Origin: Natribaculum breve
GTDB lineage: Archaea > Halobacteriota > Halobacteria > Halobacteriales > Natrialbaceae
Length of the DNA: 64,000 nucleotides
Direction: 5' to 3'
Assembly (NCBI RefSeq): GCF_023008585.1
Contig: NZ_CP095390.1
Span: forward strand, 124,001 to 188,000
Below, in pieces: positions 25,942-34,267 of this stretch (position 1 is its first letter; each line of letters starts with the position of its first letter). Made by a program: the position numbers and the translations under genes. The notes under the pieces were generated by a model. The model was given only the letters and a program-made list of their open reading frames with translations. It was not told the origin of the DNA and made no database searches.

Positions 25942-26154
25942 CGATGTCATAGAACGGCATTATCTACGATGTGAGCGCCCTGATCTTATAAGTACAGGTG
26001 GATGATGTATCGCAATAAAGTATGGCATATACGTCAACTGGCAAAAACAGCGTGCAACATCCAGAGGGAGTAGTCAGCACAGGTGGCTGGGACCTCAACC
26101 TATCCGTTGTGAACTGACTGATAGATCAGATGAAGACTTTTCCTACTGGCAGTG
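25942..26154. other. AT-richer intergenic stretch
   Basis: Base composition falls clearly below that of the neighbours. Several TATA-like strings occur (cttataagta, aataaagtatgg, catatacg). No open frame with typical codon use is seen. It begins a patch, up to about 26880, with two short membrane protein genes and one palindromic element, which looks like an accessory insertion. Confidence 0.5.
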
Positions 26155-26409
26155 ATGGAGCCACGCATGGACGATATCGCCCTCCTCCGTCAGACTATTC
26201 GTCGGTGTACCGCTGTCCTTGTCGCAACCTTTGCAATCACGGGAATGAGTCTCCAGCACCCCTCGGAAGGAGGCCTCCTGCCCATGATAGTTGTGGGCTC
26301 GATTCTGTATCTCGTCTACGAGTTCTTCCAAGCATTTCCGGCTGCCAAGCGTCCCGACGATGACTCGTCGGATACACCGTCCACAGATGAACCGAGCAGT
26401 GACCTGTAA
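26155..26409 (+). CDS. Small membrane protein with acidic Ser/Thr-rich tail
   Basis: The protein has 84 residues. Two hydrophobic helices (about 17-33 and 43-60) are joined by SLQHPSEGG, and the tail RPDDDSSDTPSTDEPSSDL is cytoplasmic or exposed. A GTG three bases upstream and an internal ATG at 26167 (MDDIALL) are alternative starts. No family is recognised. It lies in the AT-richer patch. Confidence 0.6.
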   Translation: MEPRMDDIALLRQTIRRCTAVLVATFAITGMSLQHPSEGGLLPMIVVGSILYLVYEFFQAFPAAKRPDDDSSDTPSTDEPSSDL

Positions 26410-26478
26410 CTACGAAACCGGAACCTGAGATCGAGAACGGCACGCAACCGATACGCGCTCTGTATTCTGAAACGGCTG

Positions 26479-26559
26479 ATACTATCGGACGTAACTGTGT
26501 GAAGATTCTCGCCACCCCCGGGACGGCGAGAATCTTTCACGACTTACGTCCGGCAGTAT
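26479..26559 (+). mobile_element. Palindromic MITE-like element, family 1, copy 2
   Basis: The copy is 81 bp long, with one extra C in the central CCCCCGGG loop. It is otherwise nearly identical to the copies at 894 and 34160. The perfect inner arms are GATTCTCGCC/GGCGAGAATC. The ends are ATACTATCGGACGTAA and the complement of ATACTGCCGGACGTAA. It lies between two small membrane protein genes and breaks nothing visible. Confidence 0.85.
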
Positions 26560-26608
26560 GAGCCTTCTGCCCGAATCCTGCCAAGAACTGCGTGCGACAG
26601 ACAGAATA

Positions 26609-26617
26609 TCTATAAAA
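26609..26617 (+). promoter_or_regulatory. TATA box of the 51-residue membrane protein
   Basis: TCTATAAAA is centred about 26 bp before the ATG at 26639, favouring that start over the ATG at 26633. Confidence 0.5.
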
Positions 26618-26638
26618 CACGGAAATCCATCGATGGAT

Positions 26639-26794
26639 ATGGATCAAATTGAGTCCTTTGGTGTTTTATTAATCGGAGTCGGGCTCATCACCGGGTCGAT
26701 AGCGACAATACAGGATTTTTCGATAGTGGTCCTCCCTTCGGTTTTCCTCATCAGCCTTGGTGTCGTTGTGACGATATTTGGAAAGTATTACTGA
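26639..26794 (+). CDS. Very small membrane protein, two helices
   Basis: The protein has 51 residues, MDQIESFGVLLIGVGLITGS onward, with two hydrophobic helices and a short FGKYY end. Codon use is less GC-biased than in the neighbours, and the gene lies in the AT-richer patch. It may be part of an accessory island. ATG 26633 would add two residues. Function unknown. Confidence 0.55.
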   Translation: MDQIESFGVLLIGVGLITGSIATIQDFSIVVLPSVFLISLGVVVTIFGKYY

Positions 26795-26887
26795 CCAATT
26801 TGCACGACCTACGTATCGGCCAGTTCACCACCGAAGTGGGCGTAATCAACACCGTGGAAAGGGTTCTGTGACACCTTCGACCGGAGA

Positions 26888-28552
26888 TCAGTCCGCCGAG
26901 GGTGCGACCGGGTCGACCGTGGCGTCGGGGACGGTCCCGTCGTCGTTCCAGCCGCGGGCGTCGTAGTACTCGCCGATCGCCGCCTCGAGGTCCGGGATCT
27001 CGTAGGGGAGACGGTCGTCCTCGCGGTCGAAGCCGCGCTGGTTGTTGAAGTGGCGTTCGAGTTCGACCGTCTTCGCGCCGACCTCGAGTAACGCGTCGTG
27101 GTCGGCGTCGAACAGCGCCTCGAGGCGGTCGTCGGTCACGTAGTCGCTGCCGAAGGCACAGACGATCCCGGAGTCGCGGAAGGCGGCGCGATTTTCCTGT
27201 TCGACGAGCGTCTCGGCCTTGCCGAGTGTCCCCTCGGGATCGAGTTCGCCGCTGTACTCGAGGCTGAGCATGCTGGCGTACATGTGGTCGCCGCCCCGGT
27301 TGGCGACGGCGTAGGACAGCCCCTGCCCGTGGAGGACGCGTCCGTCGTGGGCGGCGAACTCCATGCCCTTGACGGTGTAGTCGCCGACGCCCAGGTCGTC
27401 GTGGACGCGGGCGACGCCTTCCGCGAGGTCGTCGCCGACGCCCTCGCGGTAGGCGATCTTTTCGGTGACGTCCTGTGCGAGGTCGGCGTTGCCGAACTCG
27501 TCTTCCGCGGCGAGGTAGGCCGCGACGGTCACGCCCGCGGAGATGGTGTCCATGCCGAGCGTGTCACAGAGTTCGTTCGCCTTCATCACGTCGACGATGT
27601 CGCCGACGCCGTGGCTCGAGCCGAAGGCGTAGACGGTCTCGAACTCCGGACCCTCGGTCTCGACGCCGGTCTCCTCGTCGCGGGTGGGCAGCTTGCAGGC
27701 GTAGGCACACGCCGAACACGCGCCTTTCTTGTACTTTTTCTCCTCGACGGCGTTGCCGCCGATCCCGGCGACGTCTTCGAACTCGTACTCCTGGAAGTAC
27801 CGCGTCGGCAGCGAGAAGTTGTCGTTGATGAACTCCGTGCCGCCGGTCGTCCCCTGGCGGCGCATCAGGTCGTCCGACGTCGCGGCCTCGCGGTGGACGT
27901 CCATCTGTACTGGCGGGATCTCGACGTCCGGGTCGGCGTCGCCGTCGAAGGTGACGCACTTGACGTTCTTCGACCCGAGCACCGCGCCGAGGCCGCCGCG
28001 GCCGAACGCCCGCGAGTCGAACGTCATCACCGAGGCAAAGCGCACGAGGTTCTCGCCTGCGGGTCCGATCGCGATGCAGTGTTCCGGCCCGAGGTCGTGG
28101 TGCTCGGCCACGTAGTCGGACGTCTCGGGGACGGTGGCTCCCTCGAGTTCGGGCACCGCCTCGAACTCGACGCCGTCGTCGGTGACGTGGACGGCGAGCA
28201 ACTCGTCGCTCTCGCCGACGACCTCGAGGACGCTGATGCCGGCGCTCGTGAAGTTTCGCGAGAGGTAGCCGCCGGCGTTCGTCGAGACGAGCCCGTCGGT
28301 CAGCGGCGAGAGGCCGGTCATGTTCATCCGGCCGGTAAAGGACATCCGACTCTGCTGGAGCGGGCCGGTCGAGAGGTACGCCCGGTTTTTCGGGCCGAAC
28401 GGGTCGGCGTCGAACGGGATGCGCTCGTGTGCGAGCGCCGTCGCGACCGCTCGGCCGCCGACGTACGTCTCGAGGACGTCGTCGATGTCCGTCTCCGTCG
28501 CGGTTCGATCGCTCACGTCGACGGTGAGCAGCGGACCAGTAGCGTGGAGCAT
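26888..28552 (-). CDS. Aldehyde ferredoxin oxidoreductase family (tungstopterin enzyme)
   Basis: The protein has 554 residues. The N-terminal domain has YVGGRAVATALAHE and NRAYLSTGPL; the pterin-binding block GRGGLGAVLGSKNVKC follows. The [4Fe-4S] cysteines are Cys279, Cys282 and Cys286 in GACSACAYAC, with the fourth at Cys329 in NELCDTLGMD. These are the AOR family ligands for a bis-tungstopterin centre next to a cluster. Members oxidise aldehydes to acids with ferredoxin. It is shorter than Pyrococcus AOR (about 605). The substrate is not evident. Confidence 0.92.
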   Translation of the reverse strand: MLHATGPLLTVDVSDRTATETDIDDVLETYVGGRAVATALAHERIPFDADPFGPKNRAYLSTGPLQQSRMSFTGRMNMTGLSPLTDGLVSTNAGGYLSRNFTSAGISVLEVVGESDELLAVHVTDDGVEFEAVPELEGATVPETSDYVAEHHDLGPEHCIAIGPAGENLVRFASVMTFDSRAFGRGGLGAVLGSKNVKCVTFDGDADPDVEIPPVQMDVHREAATSDDLMRRQGTTGGTEFINDNFSLPTRYFQEYEFEDVAGIGGNAVEEKKYKKGACSACAYACKLPTRDEETGVETEGPEFETVYAFGSSHGVGDIVDVMKANELCDTLGMDTISAGVTVAAYLAAEDEFGNADLAQDVTEKIAYREGVGDDLAEGVARVHDDLGVGDYTVKGMEFAAHDGRVLHGQGLSYAVANRGGDHMYASMLSLEYSGELDPEGTLGKAETLVEQENRAAFRDSGIVCAFGSDYVTDDRLEALFDADHDALLEVGAKTVELERHFNNQRGFDREDDRLPYEIPDLEAAIGEYYDARGWNDDGTVPDATVDPVAPSAD

Positions 28553-28705
28553 AGCGGGACGTACGTGGCGAGAAATATAGATCTGTGTTACTCCGACGTT
28601 GTCGCCGGTTCGATCGCAGGGTCGGCGATCGACGGCGGGCCGAACGCGCGTCGCGAGCGTGATCGGTCGGCAGCGTCGACCCCTGCGAGCGGAGCGAGCG
28701 CGTGG

Positions 28706-28894
28706 CTACCGCCAGAACGAGGCATTCCCCAGACAGTAGAACAACGCGATCCACCCGACGAAAAGTCCCGCGACGACGACCAGAAAGTCCGCCAGACACG
28801 TCTCGAAGATAACGCAGTAGCCGACGCCGACCGTAAGTAGAACCAGAGCGAGAGCAAACAGGATATGACAGCGACGTTCGGCTTTCGGTTCCAT
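28706..28894 (-). CDS. Small membrane protein, two helices
   Basis: The protein has 62 residues, MEPKAERRCHILFALALVLL onward. It has two hydrophobic segments with several cysteines (Cys9, Cys22, Cys28, Cys54) and ends in GNASFWR. A TATA-like GCTATTTACG lies about 30 bp before the start. Function unknown. Confidence 0.65.
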   Translation of the reverse strand: MEPKAERRCHILFALALVLLTVGVGYCVIFETCLADFLVVVAGLFVGWIALFYCLGNASFWR

Positions 28895-29051
28895 GTACTG
28901 CCATAGTACAATCGGGCGTAAATAGCTATATCAGCCACGAGTGATCTTCTCGCGACCAGGAAAACCGTCTGCTCACACACACTTGTCTAGCGGACGGGAG
29001 TGGCTCGGCGATCGGTGGTGGACGTCTACGGGCCGTCGGTCCTCGAGTGGG

Positions 29052-29519
29052 TCACTCCGAGTCGTCTTCGGACTGTGGTCCGCCGCCGGTCTGGGCCTCT
29101 TCGGCCTCGCCCCAGCCACCGGCGTCGACGACCTCGAAGAGCTTGCGCCAGTTCTCGTCGCCTTCGCTCTCGGGAAGCTGGTCGCGAAGCTGCTGGAAGT
29201 CCGAGGGTGGAACCGCCGTCCGCACGAGGTCGACGACGACCCGGGAGTGGTAGGCCGCCTTCGGCGCGTCCACGTTCTCGATCTCGCTGACCCGGTCGAC
29301 GAACTCGTGCCAGTCGAACCGCTGGCCGTGTTCGTGGACGGCTCCGGTCAGGTACCAGCCGATCTCCATCGGGAGCGACGCGGCGAGGTCTTCTGCGTTC
29401 CCTTCGGGGATGCGCTGGCCGAGCGTCGTGAGCGTCGCCCGGATCGTGCGGACCGTCCTGCCCGTGTCCGAAAGTTCGAGTCGGTGCTGAATCTGGCCTG
29501 TGAACTCGTCGAAGTTCAT
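29052..29519 (-). CDS. DUF2267 family protein
   Basis: The protein has 155 residues. MNFDEFTGQIQHRLEL opens the first helical repeat, and LTTLGQRIPEGNAEDLAASLPMEIGWYL is the DUF2267 core, then repeated more loosely. The C-terminal 30 residues are acidic and low in complexity. The long open frame that continues upstream on this strand is a shadow of the reductase gene; the ATG at 29519 is the natural start. Function unknown. Confidence 0.8.
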   Translation of the reverse strand: MNFDEFTGQIQHRLELSDTGRTVRTIRATLTTLGQRIPEGNAEDLAASLPMEIGWYLTGAVHEHGQRFDWHEFVDRVSEIENVDAPKAAYHSRVVVDLVRTAVPPSDFQQLRDQLPESEGDENWRKLFEVVDAGGWGEAEEAQTGGGPQSEDDSE

Positions 29520-29641
29520 GCGGCTAGCACGTCCACGAGGAGCATGGTGAATCTTGGCGGGGGTCGCGGGGCCGATACCGGAGTCGCGAAATCGCGGTCC
29601 TCGAGTCGGTCGAGCGCCGTTCGTCTCGAGCGACGCTGTCT

Positions 29642-31372
29642 TTACTCCTCGCGCGTGGCGACGTAGTCGCACTCGCCTACACACTCCTCTTTGAGGGGAT
29701 CTCCGCCGAGTACCTGTTCGGGCCTCGCTCCGCTCCGGAAGACGGTGACGCCCTTGACGCCGAGGTCCCGCGCGGTGCGGAAGACGTCCGCGACGTCCTC
29801 GACGGACGCCGATCGGGGAAGGTTCACCGTCTTGCTCACCGCGTTGTCGACGTGTTTCTGGAACGCGGCCTGGATGCGGAGGTGGCCCTCGGCGGGCACG
29901 TCGTGGGCCGTGTGGAACAGCGGCTTCACGTCGTCCGGAATCTCCTCGACGTCCTGGATCGTCGTTCGGTCGTGGAGGTCCGCCACGAGGTCCTCGGAGT
30001 AGAATCCGCGCTCTTTCGCCAGGTCGACGAAGCGATCGTCGACGATCTCGAGGCCGCCCACGACGTGTTTCGTATAGGCCACGTTGTAGATCGGTTCGAT
30101 GCTGGCCGAACAGCCGGCGATGAGCGAGATCGTCCCCGTGGGAGCGATGGTGGTGGTCGTGGCGTTGCGCATCGGCTCCTCGCGGGTGGAGTCCTCCCAC
30201 TCCGGAAACGACCCGCGTTCCGCAGCCAGCCTCCTCGAGGCCGCCCACGATTCGTCGTGGACGAACCCCATCACCTCGTCTGCGATCGCGACGGCCTCCT
30301 CGGAGTAGTACGGAACGCGAAGGTCGACGAGCAGGTCGTGAAAGCCCATCACGCCTAGCCCGATCTTGCGGGTTCTGGCCATCGCCTCCTCGATTTCGGT
30401 GACCGGGAACGTCGACGCCTCGATGGCGTCGTCCAGAAAGCGCACGGCGAGGTGGACGGTCTCGCGGAGTTTCGCCCAGTCGATCTCGTCGCCGTCGGTG
30501 TGCTGGGCGAGGTTGATCGATCCGAGGACGCAGGCCTCGTAGGGGAGCAGCGGCACCTCGCCACAGGGGTTCGTCGCCTCGAGTCGACCGAGGTGTGGCG
30601 TCGGGTTGTCCTCGTTGATCGCGTCCAGAAAGAGGATGCCGGGATCGCCGGTCTCCCAGGCCATCTCGGCGATCAGATCGAAGAGGGCGTCGGGATCGAT
30701 CCGCTCGACGACCTCGCCCGTCCGCGGATTGACGAGGTCGTAGGGGTCGTCGGCGTCGAAGGCTTCCCAGAACGCCGCGTCGGTCGCCACCGAGAGGTTG
30801 AAGTTCCGGAAGGCGTCCGTCTCCGCCTTGGCGGTGACGAACGCCTCGACGTCGGGGTGAGACGCCTCGAGGACGCCCATGTTCGCCCCGCGTCGACGGC
30901 CGCCCTGTTTGATCTGCTCGGTGGCGGCGTCGAAGATCCGCATGAAACTCACCGGTCCCGACGCCACGCCGTCGGTCTTCATCACGACGTCGCCTTCGGG
31001 ACGGAGGTTCGAGAACGAAAAGCCGGTGCCGCCGCCGCTCTGGTGGACCAGCGCGGTCTGTTCGAGCGCGGTGAAGATCGACTCGAGGGAGTCCTCGATC
31101 GGCAGGACGAAGCAGGCGGCGAGTTGCTGGAGGTCCGTCCCGGCGTTCATCAGCGTCGGCGAGTTGGGGAGGAACTCGAGGGCCGTCATCGCCTCGTAGA
31201 ACGCCCGTTCGGTCGCGTCGACGTCGCCGCCAAAGCGCGCTTCGACCTGGGCGAGGGTCTCCGCGACGCGACGAAAGAGCTCCGCCGGCGTCTCGACGAC
31301 CTCGCCGTCCTCGTCGCGTCGCAGGTACCGCCGACGGAGGACCGTCTCGGCGACCGTGTCGAGTGTGTCCAT
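29642..31372 (-). CDS. nrdJ: Ribonucleoside-diphosphate reductase, B12-dependent (class II)
   Basis: The protein has 576 residues. The blocks are LEFLPNSPTLMNAGTD; the first active-site cysteine Cys87 in QLAACFVLP; SGGGTGFSFSNLRP; the thiyl-radical loop NPCGE (Cys270); MRNATTTTIAPTGTIS; and a C-terminal Cys pair in EECVGECDY for re-reduction. The enzyme makes deoxynucleotides with adenosylcobalamin. No N-terminal ATP-cone is present, so overall activity control by dATP is not expected. It is at the short end for the family. Confidence 0.93.
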   Translation of the reverse strand: MDTLDTVAETVLRRRYLRRDEDGEVVETPAELFRRVAETLAQVEARFGGDVDATERAFYEAMTALEFLPNSPTLMNAGTDLQQLAACFVLPIEDSLESIFTALEQTALVHQSGGGTGFSFSNLRPEGDVVMKTDGVASGPVSFMRIFDAATEQIKQGGRRRGANMGVLEASHPDVEAFVTAKAETDAFRNFNLSVATDAAFWEAFDADDPYDLVNPRTGEVVERIDPDALFDLIAEMAWETGDPGILFLDAINEDNPTPHLGRLEATNPCGEVPLLPYEACVLGSINLAQHTDGDEIDWAKLRETVHLAVRFLDDAIEASTFPVTEIEEAMARTRKIGLGVMGFHDLLVDLRVPYYSEEAVAIADEVMGFVHDESWAASRRLAAERGSFPEWEDSTREEPMRNATTTTIAPTGTISLIAGCSASIEPIYNVAYTKHVVGGLEIVDDRFVDLAKERGFYSEDLVADLHDRTTIQDVEEIPDDVKPLFHTAHDVPAEGHLRIQAAFQKHVDNAVSKTVNLPRSASVEDVADVFRTARDLGVKGVTVFRSGARPEQVLGGDPLKEECVGECDYVATREE

Positions 31373-31505
31373 ATATCACACTCCGGGTCGCAGACAGTAA
31401 GAGATTGGCCGCTCGTCGACCGGGGACCGACCCGACGAGCGCGAAGACGTTCTCGCTCGCGAGAGTACCCGAAAGACGATTTGGGTGTTGCTGGTACGAC
31501 CCCGT

Positions 31506-31820
31506 ATGGTCGAGACGGAGTGGCCGGAACTCGGCGGCACGGAAGTACAGTACGGCGACCACACGTGGGAGCTCACCGGCACGGTCGACGTCGGCAACAC
31601 CGGTGACGCGCTGGCGGTCGAAGCGAAGCAGGTGAACGACGTTCGCCAGCGACGAGCCACCCTCCGGTTCGGACTGGAAGGCGACTCCCACTCTCTGAAC
31701 CCCGGCGATCTGGGAACGCACTTCGACAGACTCGAGCGAGCGCGAAACGCGCAGTATCTCGTCGTCAAAAAGGAGCCGCGGACGTACCGGTACGAACTGC
31801 GCGGAATCGAGTACGAGTGA
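31506..31820 (+). CDS. Small conserved haloarchaeal protein
   Basis: The protein has 104 residues, MVETEWPELGGTEVQYGDH onward. It is mainly beta-strand in pattern, with VGNTGDALAVEAKQVNDVRQRRATLRF and a C-terminal YLVVKKEPRTYRYELRGIEYE. It is soluble, with no metal motif. Related short proteins appear widespread in haloarchaea, but no role is known to me. Confidence 0.65.
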   Translation: MVETEWPELGGTEVQYGDHTWELTGTVDVGNTGDALAVEAKQVNDVRQRRATLRFGLEGDSHSLNPGDLGTHFDRLERARNAQYLVVKKEPRTYRYELRGIEYE

Positions 31821-31828
31821 TACCGCCT

Positions 31829-31836
31829 GCTGCCCT
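31829..31836 (+). promoter_or_regulatory. Recurrent 3' motif, variant TGCTGCCC
   Basis: The variant lies 7 nt after the TGA of the preceding small gene, as in the copies at 15141 and 24530. Confidence 0.35.
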
Positions 31837-31896
31837 GCGTTCCGAAAACCGCCGGACTGTTCGCGGTCACACCGGACCTGACGGACAGCAGACGTT

Positions 31897-31909
31897 GTGA
31901 CACTGTCAC
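31897..31909. promoter_or_regulatory. Palindrome upstream of the HAD phosphatase
   Basis: GTGACA-C-TGTCAC, a perfect 6-bp dyad around one base, lies about 40 bp upstream of the TATA-like GGTATTATTGAC (31948-31959). The position suits an activator or repressor site. Confidence 0.4.
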
Positions 31910-31982
31910 GTGACTGCGTGTCGACCGAGCCGGACCTCGCCCTCGAGTGGGTATTATTGACGTGGCCGACGAAGAACTGTCC

Positions 31983-32639
31983 ATGACGCTCGTTGCCTTC
32001 GACTTCGACGAGACGCTCACCCAGTGGGACCTCTCGGTTCTCCTCGGCAGGGAGTACGACGTCGGGAGCGAGATCCGCGGCCTCCTCGAGCAGGGGCTGC
32101 GCGACGAGGTGAACTTCGGGACGAGTCTCCGACAGCGCGTCTCGCTCCTCGAAGGAATGCCGGAAGAGCGCGTCGACGCCGCGTTCGAGCGGTGTACGTT
32201 GCGCGACGGCGCTGCCGAGTTGCTCACCGACCTGCGACGATCCGACGTGTCCGTGGCGATCGTTACTGGCAGTTTCGAGCGCGGCGTGGAGGCGGCGCTC
32301 GAGCGAGCCGAAGTCGCGGTCGATCACCTCGTCGCGAACCGACTCGTGCTGGAAAACGGTGCGCTGACGGGCGACGTCGACGGCCCGCTGCTCGAGGGCC
32401 AGAAGGATCAGGCGCTCGTGGAACTCGCCGTCGCCGAGGGGACCGACCTCGATCGGACGATCGCGGTCGGCGGCGGGGCGACCGACGCCCCGATGCTCCA
32501 GGCGGCCGGGGCCGCCGTCGGATACGATCCGGAGCCGGCCGTCGAACGGCACTGCGACGCCGTCGTGACGTCGATGCGGAAACTCCGCCTCTACTTCGAA
32601 CAGCACGACGTCGTCGAGACGGGCGGGACCGAACGCTGA
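31983..32639 (+). CDS. HAD-family phosphatase (SerB-like)
   Basis: The protein has 218 residues. Motif I is VAFDFDETLTQWD, with nucleophile Asp and the second Asp replaced by Glu (DFDET). Motif II is IVTGSF, the Lys is in LEGQKDQAL, and motif III is AVGGGATDAPML. SerB proper has DxDxT and GDGxND, so two changes are visible (D to E in motif I, GDG to GGG in motif III). A phosphoserine phosphatase relative with altered metal ligands is the best description. Confidence 0.75.
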   Translation: MTLVAFDFDETLTQWDLSVLLGREYDVGSEIRGLLEQGLRDEVNFGTSLRQRVSLLEGMPEERVDAAFERCTLRDGAAELLTDLRRSDVSVAIVTGSFERGVEAALERAEVAVDHLVANRLVLENGALTGDVDGPLLEGQKDQALVELAVAEGTDLDRTIAVGGGATDAPMLQAAGAAVGYDPEPAVERHCDAVVTSMRKLRLYFEQHDVVETGGTER

Positions 32640-32863
32640 TCGGGTGGCCCCTGCGAGTTATATATAGGCACATCACGTTCTGCGACCCGGGAGCGCGACT
32701 CGCGACGCAACCGACGCACGACGAGATCCGTTGGCCGTCTCCTCGGTACCGAAAACGAGTGTAACGACAACGATCGTCGGGGACCTGCCGTTCGGGAGGC
32801 GCTGACGGCAGCGGCGTCCCGACGGGAGAACAGACCGCTGGATCGAGCAAACCCACACAGATC

Positions 32864-34081
32864 ATGGACATCGCTGACATCGTTTCGAAAGAATACGTCG
32901 AATTCACCCCGGAGACGCCAGTCTCGAAGCTCGTCGGGACGTTCGCGGATACCGACGTCGAGGGAGTCGTGATACACGGCGACGAGTTCGAGGGGGTCGT
33001 CACCAGGAGACAACTCGTCACCTCGCATCGCAAACCCAACGAAAAGCTCGAGTCGCTCACCTGGCACGTCCCCCGACTCGCGCCCGACGAGGACATTCGC
33101 AAGGTGGCACAGCTCATGATCGACGGCGATTCCCAGTTGCTGCCCGTGTTCGAAGGACGGGAGCTGATCGGCGTCGTCACCGCCGACGCGATCCTCCGGA
33201 AGGTCGAGCCGTTCCTCGACGCGGCGACCGTCGCCGAGGCCCACTCCGCCGACCTCGTCTCGGTCGATCCGGCGTCGACTCTCGGGAACGCGCTCAACGT
33301 CTTCCGGGAGAACCGCATCACGCACCTCCCGGTCGTCGAGGACGACACGGCGGTCGGCATCCTCAGTCTCTACGACGTGACCGACCTCACGGTCCGGGCC
33401 GAGGTGCAGAGCCAGGGCGGCGACGCCGGCGGGAGAGATCCGTTCGGGGGAGAGATATCCACCAGCACCGCCCGCGCACGCCGCGGCGGCTTCGGCGCGC
33501 GGGAAGGCGAGTCGGCGCGAATGCTGGATCTGCCGGTTCGGGACGTCATGGCCTCGCCCGTGCGGACGATTCGGCCGAGCGAGACGCTCGACGTGGCCGT
33601 CGACGAGATGTTCGAGATCGACGCCTCGTCGCTGGTCGTCACGGACGACGGCTCCCCACACGGGATCGTCACGAAGACCGACGTCCTCGACTCGCTCACG
33701 TGGGAGGCCGGCGGCAACCGGAGCGTCCAGGTCTACGGGATCGAGATGATCGACGACGTATCCTACGACGAGATCGTGGCGATGGTCGAGAAGTTCGACG
33801 ACAGAGACCACGAGATGAACGTGCTGGACGCGAAGGTCCACCTCCACGAACACGACGAGACCCGCCGCGGGCGACCACTCCTGCTCGCCCGCCTCCGACT
33901 GCACACCGATCGGGGCCTGTACGTCGCCTCCGGCGAGGGGTACGGCGCGAGTCACGCGCTCAACGAGGCGCGCGAGGTCCTCGAGCGACAGATCCGCGAC
34001 GAGAAGACCTACGGACGGAGCAAGAAGCCGCCGAGCGAAGAGTTCTGGGAGAAACGCTTCGGCTGGCTGCTCGAGGAGTGA
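32864..34081 (+). CDS. CBS-domain protein with C-terminal HPF/S30AE-like domain
   Basis: The protein has 405 residues. There are about four CBS repeats in two modules: residues about 1-120 and 125-180, then 225-285 after a Gly/Arg-rich linker. The last about 110 residues (VQVYGIEMIDD to LERQI, with NVLDAKVHLHEHDETRRGRPLLLARLRLHTDRG in between) follow the beta-alpha-beta pattern of ribosome hibernation-promoting factors. A CBS pair binds adenosine nucleotides, so an energy-sensing ribosome-binding protein is a reasonable inference. Confidence 0.75.
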   Translation: MDIADIVSKEYVEFTPETPVSKLVGTFADTDVEGVVIHGDEFEGVVTRRQLVTSHRKPNEKLESLTWHVPRLAPDEDIRKVAQLMIDGDSQLLPVFEGRELIGVVTADAILRKVEPFLDAATVAEAHSADLVSVDPASTLGNALNVFRENRITHLPVVEDDTAVGILSLYDVTDLTVRAEVQSQGGDAGGRDPFGGEISTSTARARRGGFGAREGESARMLDLPVRDVMASPVRTIRPSETLDVAVDEMFEIDASSLVVTDDGSPHGIVTKTDVLDSLTWEAGGNRSVQVYGIEMIDDVSYDEIVAMVEKFDDRDHEMNVLDAKVHLHEHDETRRGRPLLLARLRLHTDRGLYVASGEGYGASHALNEAREVLERQIRDEKTYGRSKKPPSEEFWEKRFGWLLEE

Positions 34082-34159
34082 TCGCTTCGTTCTCGTTCGA
34101 CGAGCATCTCACAGCGCCGTCGTGCGACGGGCCGAGAACGGTGCGCGTCCCGAAGGTTA

Positions 34160-34239
34160 ATACTATCGGACGTAACTGTGTGAAGATTCTCGCCACCCCG
34201 GGACGGCGAGAATCTTTCACGACTTACGTCCGGCAGTAT
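34160..34239 (+). mobile_element. Palindromic MITE-like element, family 1, copy 3
   Basis: The copy is 80 bp, nearly identical to copies 1 and 2. It lies between the CBS-HPF gene and the mgtC-like gene. Its right end, AGTAT, joined to the flanking AAGG, makes a TATAAGG string 26-30 bp before the next start. No duplication longer than TA is seen at its ends. Confidence 0.85.
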
Positions 34240-34243
34240 AAGG
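34235..34243 (+). promoter_or_regulatory. TATA-like box made by the repeat end
   Basis: AGTATAAGG spans the junction of the palindromic element and unique sequence. Its centre lies about 29 bp before the ATG at 34268, the spacing of a leaderless promoter. Confidence 0.45.
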
Positions 34244-34267
34244 AGACGGTCTGCGAATCCCTGCGCA

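Noticed and set aside
29520..32606. A minus-strand open frame of 1184 codons ending in DUF2267
   Set aside because: Its upstream part is out of frame with the reductase gene and consists of Arg/Pro-rich shadow sequence; only the segment from the ATG at 29519 is a real gene.
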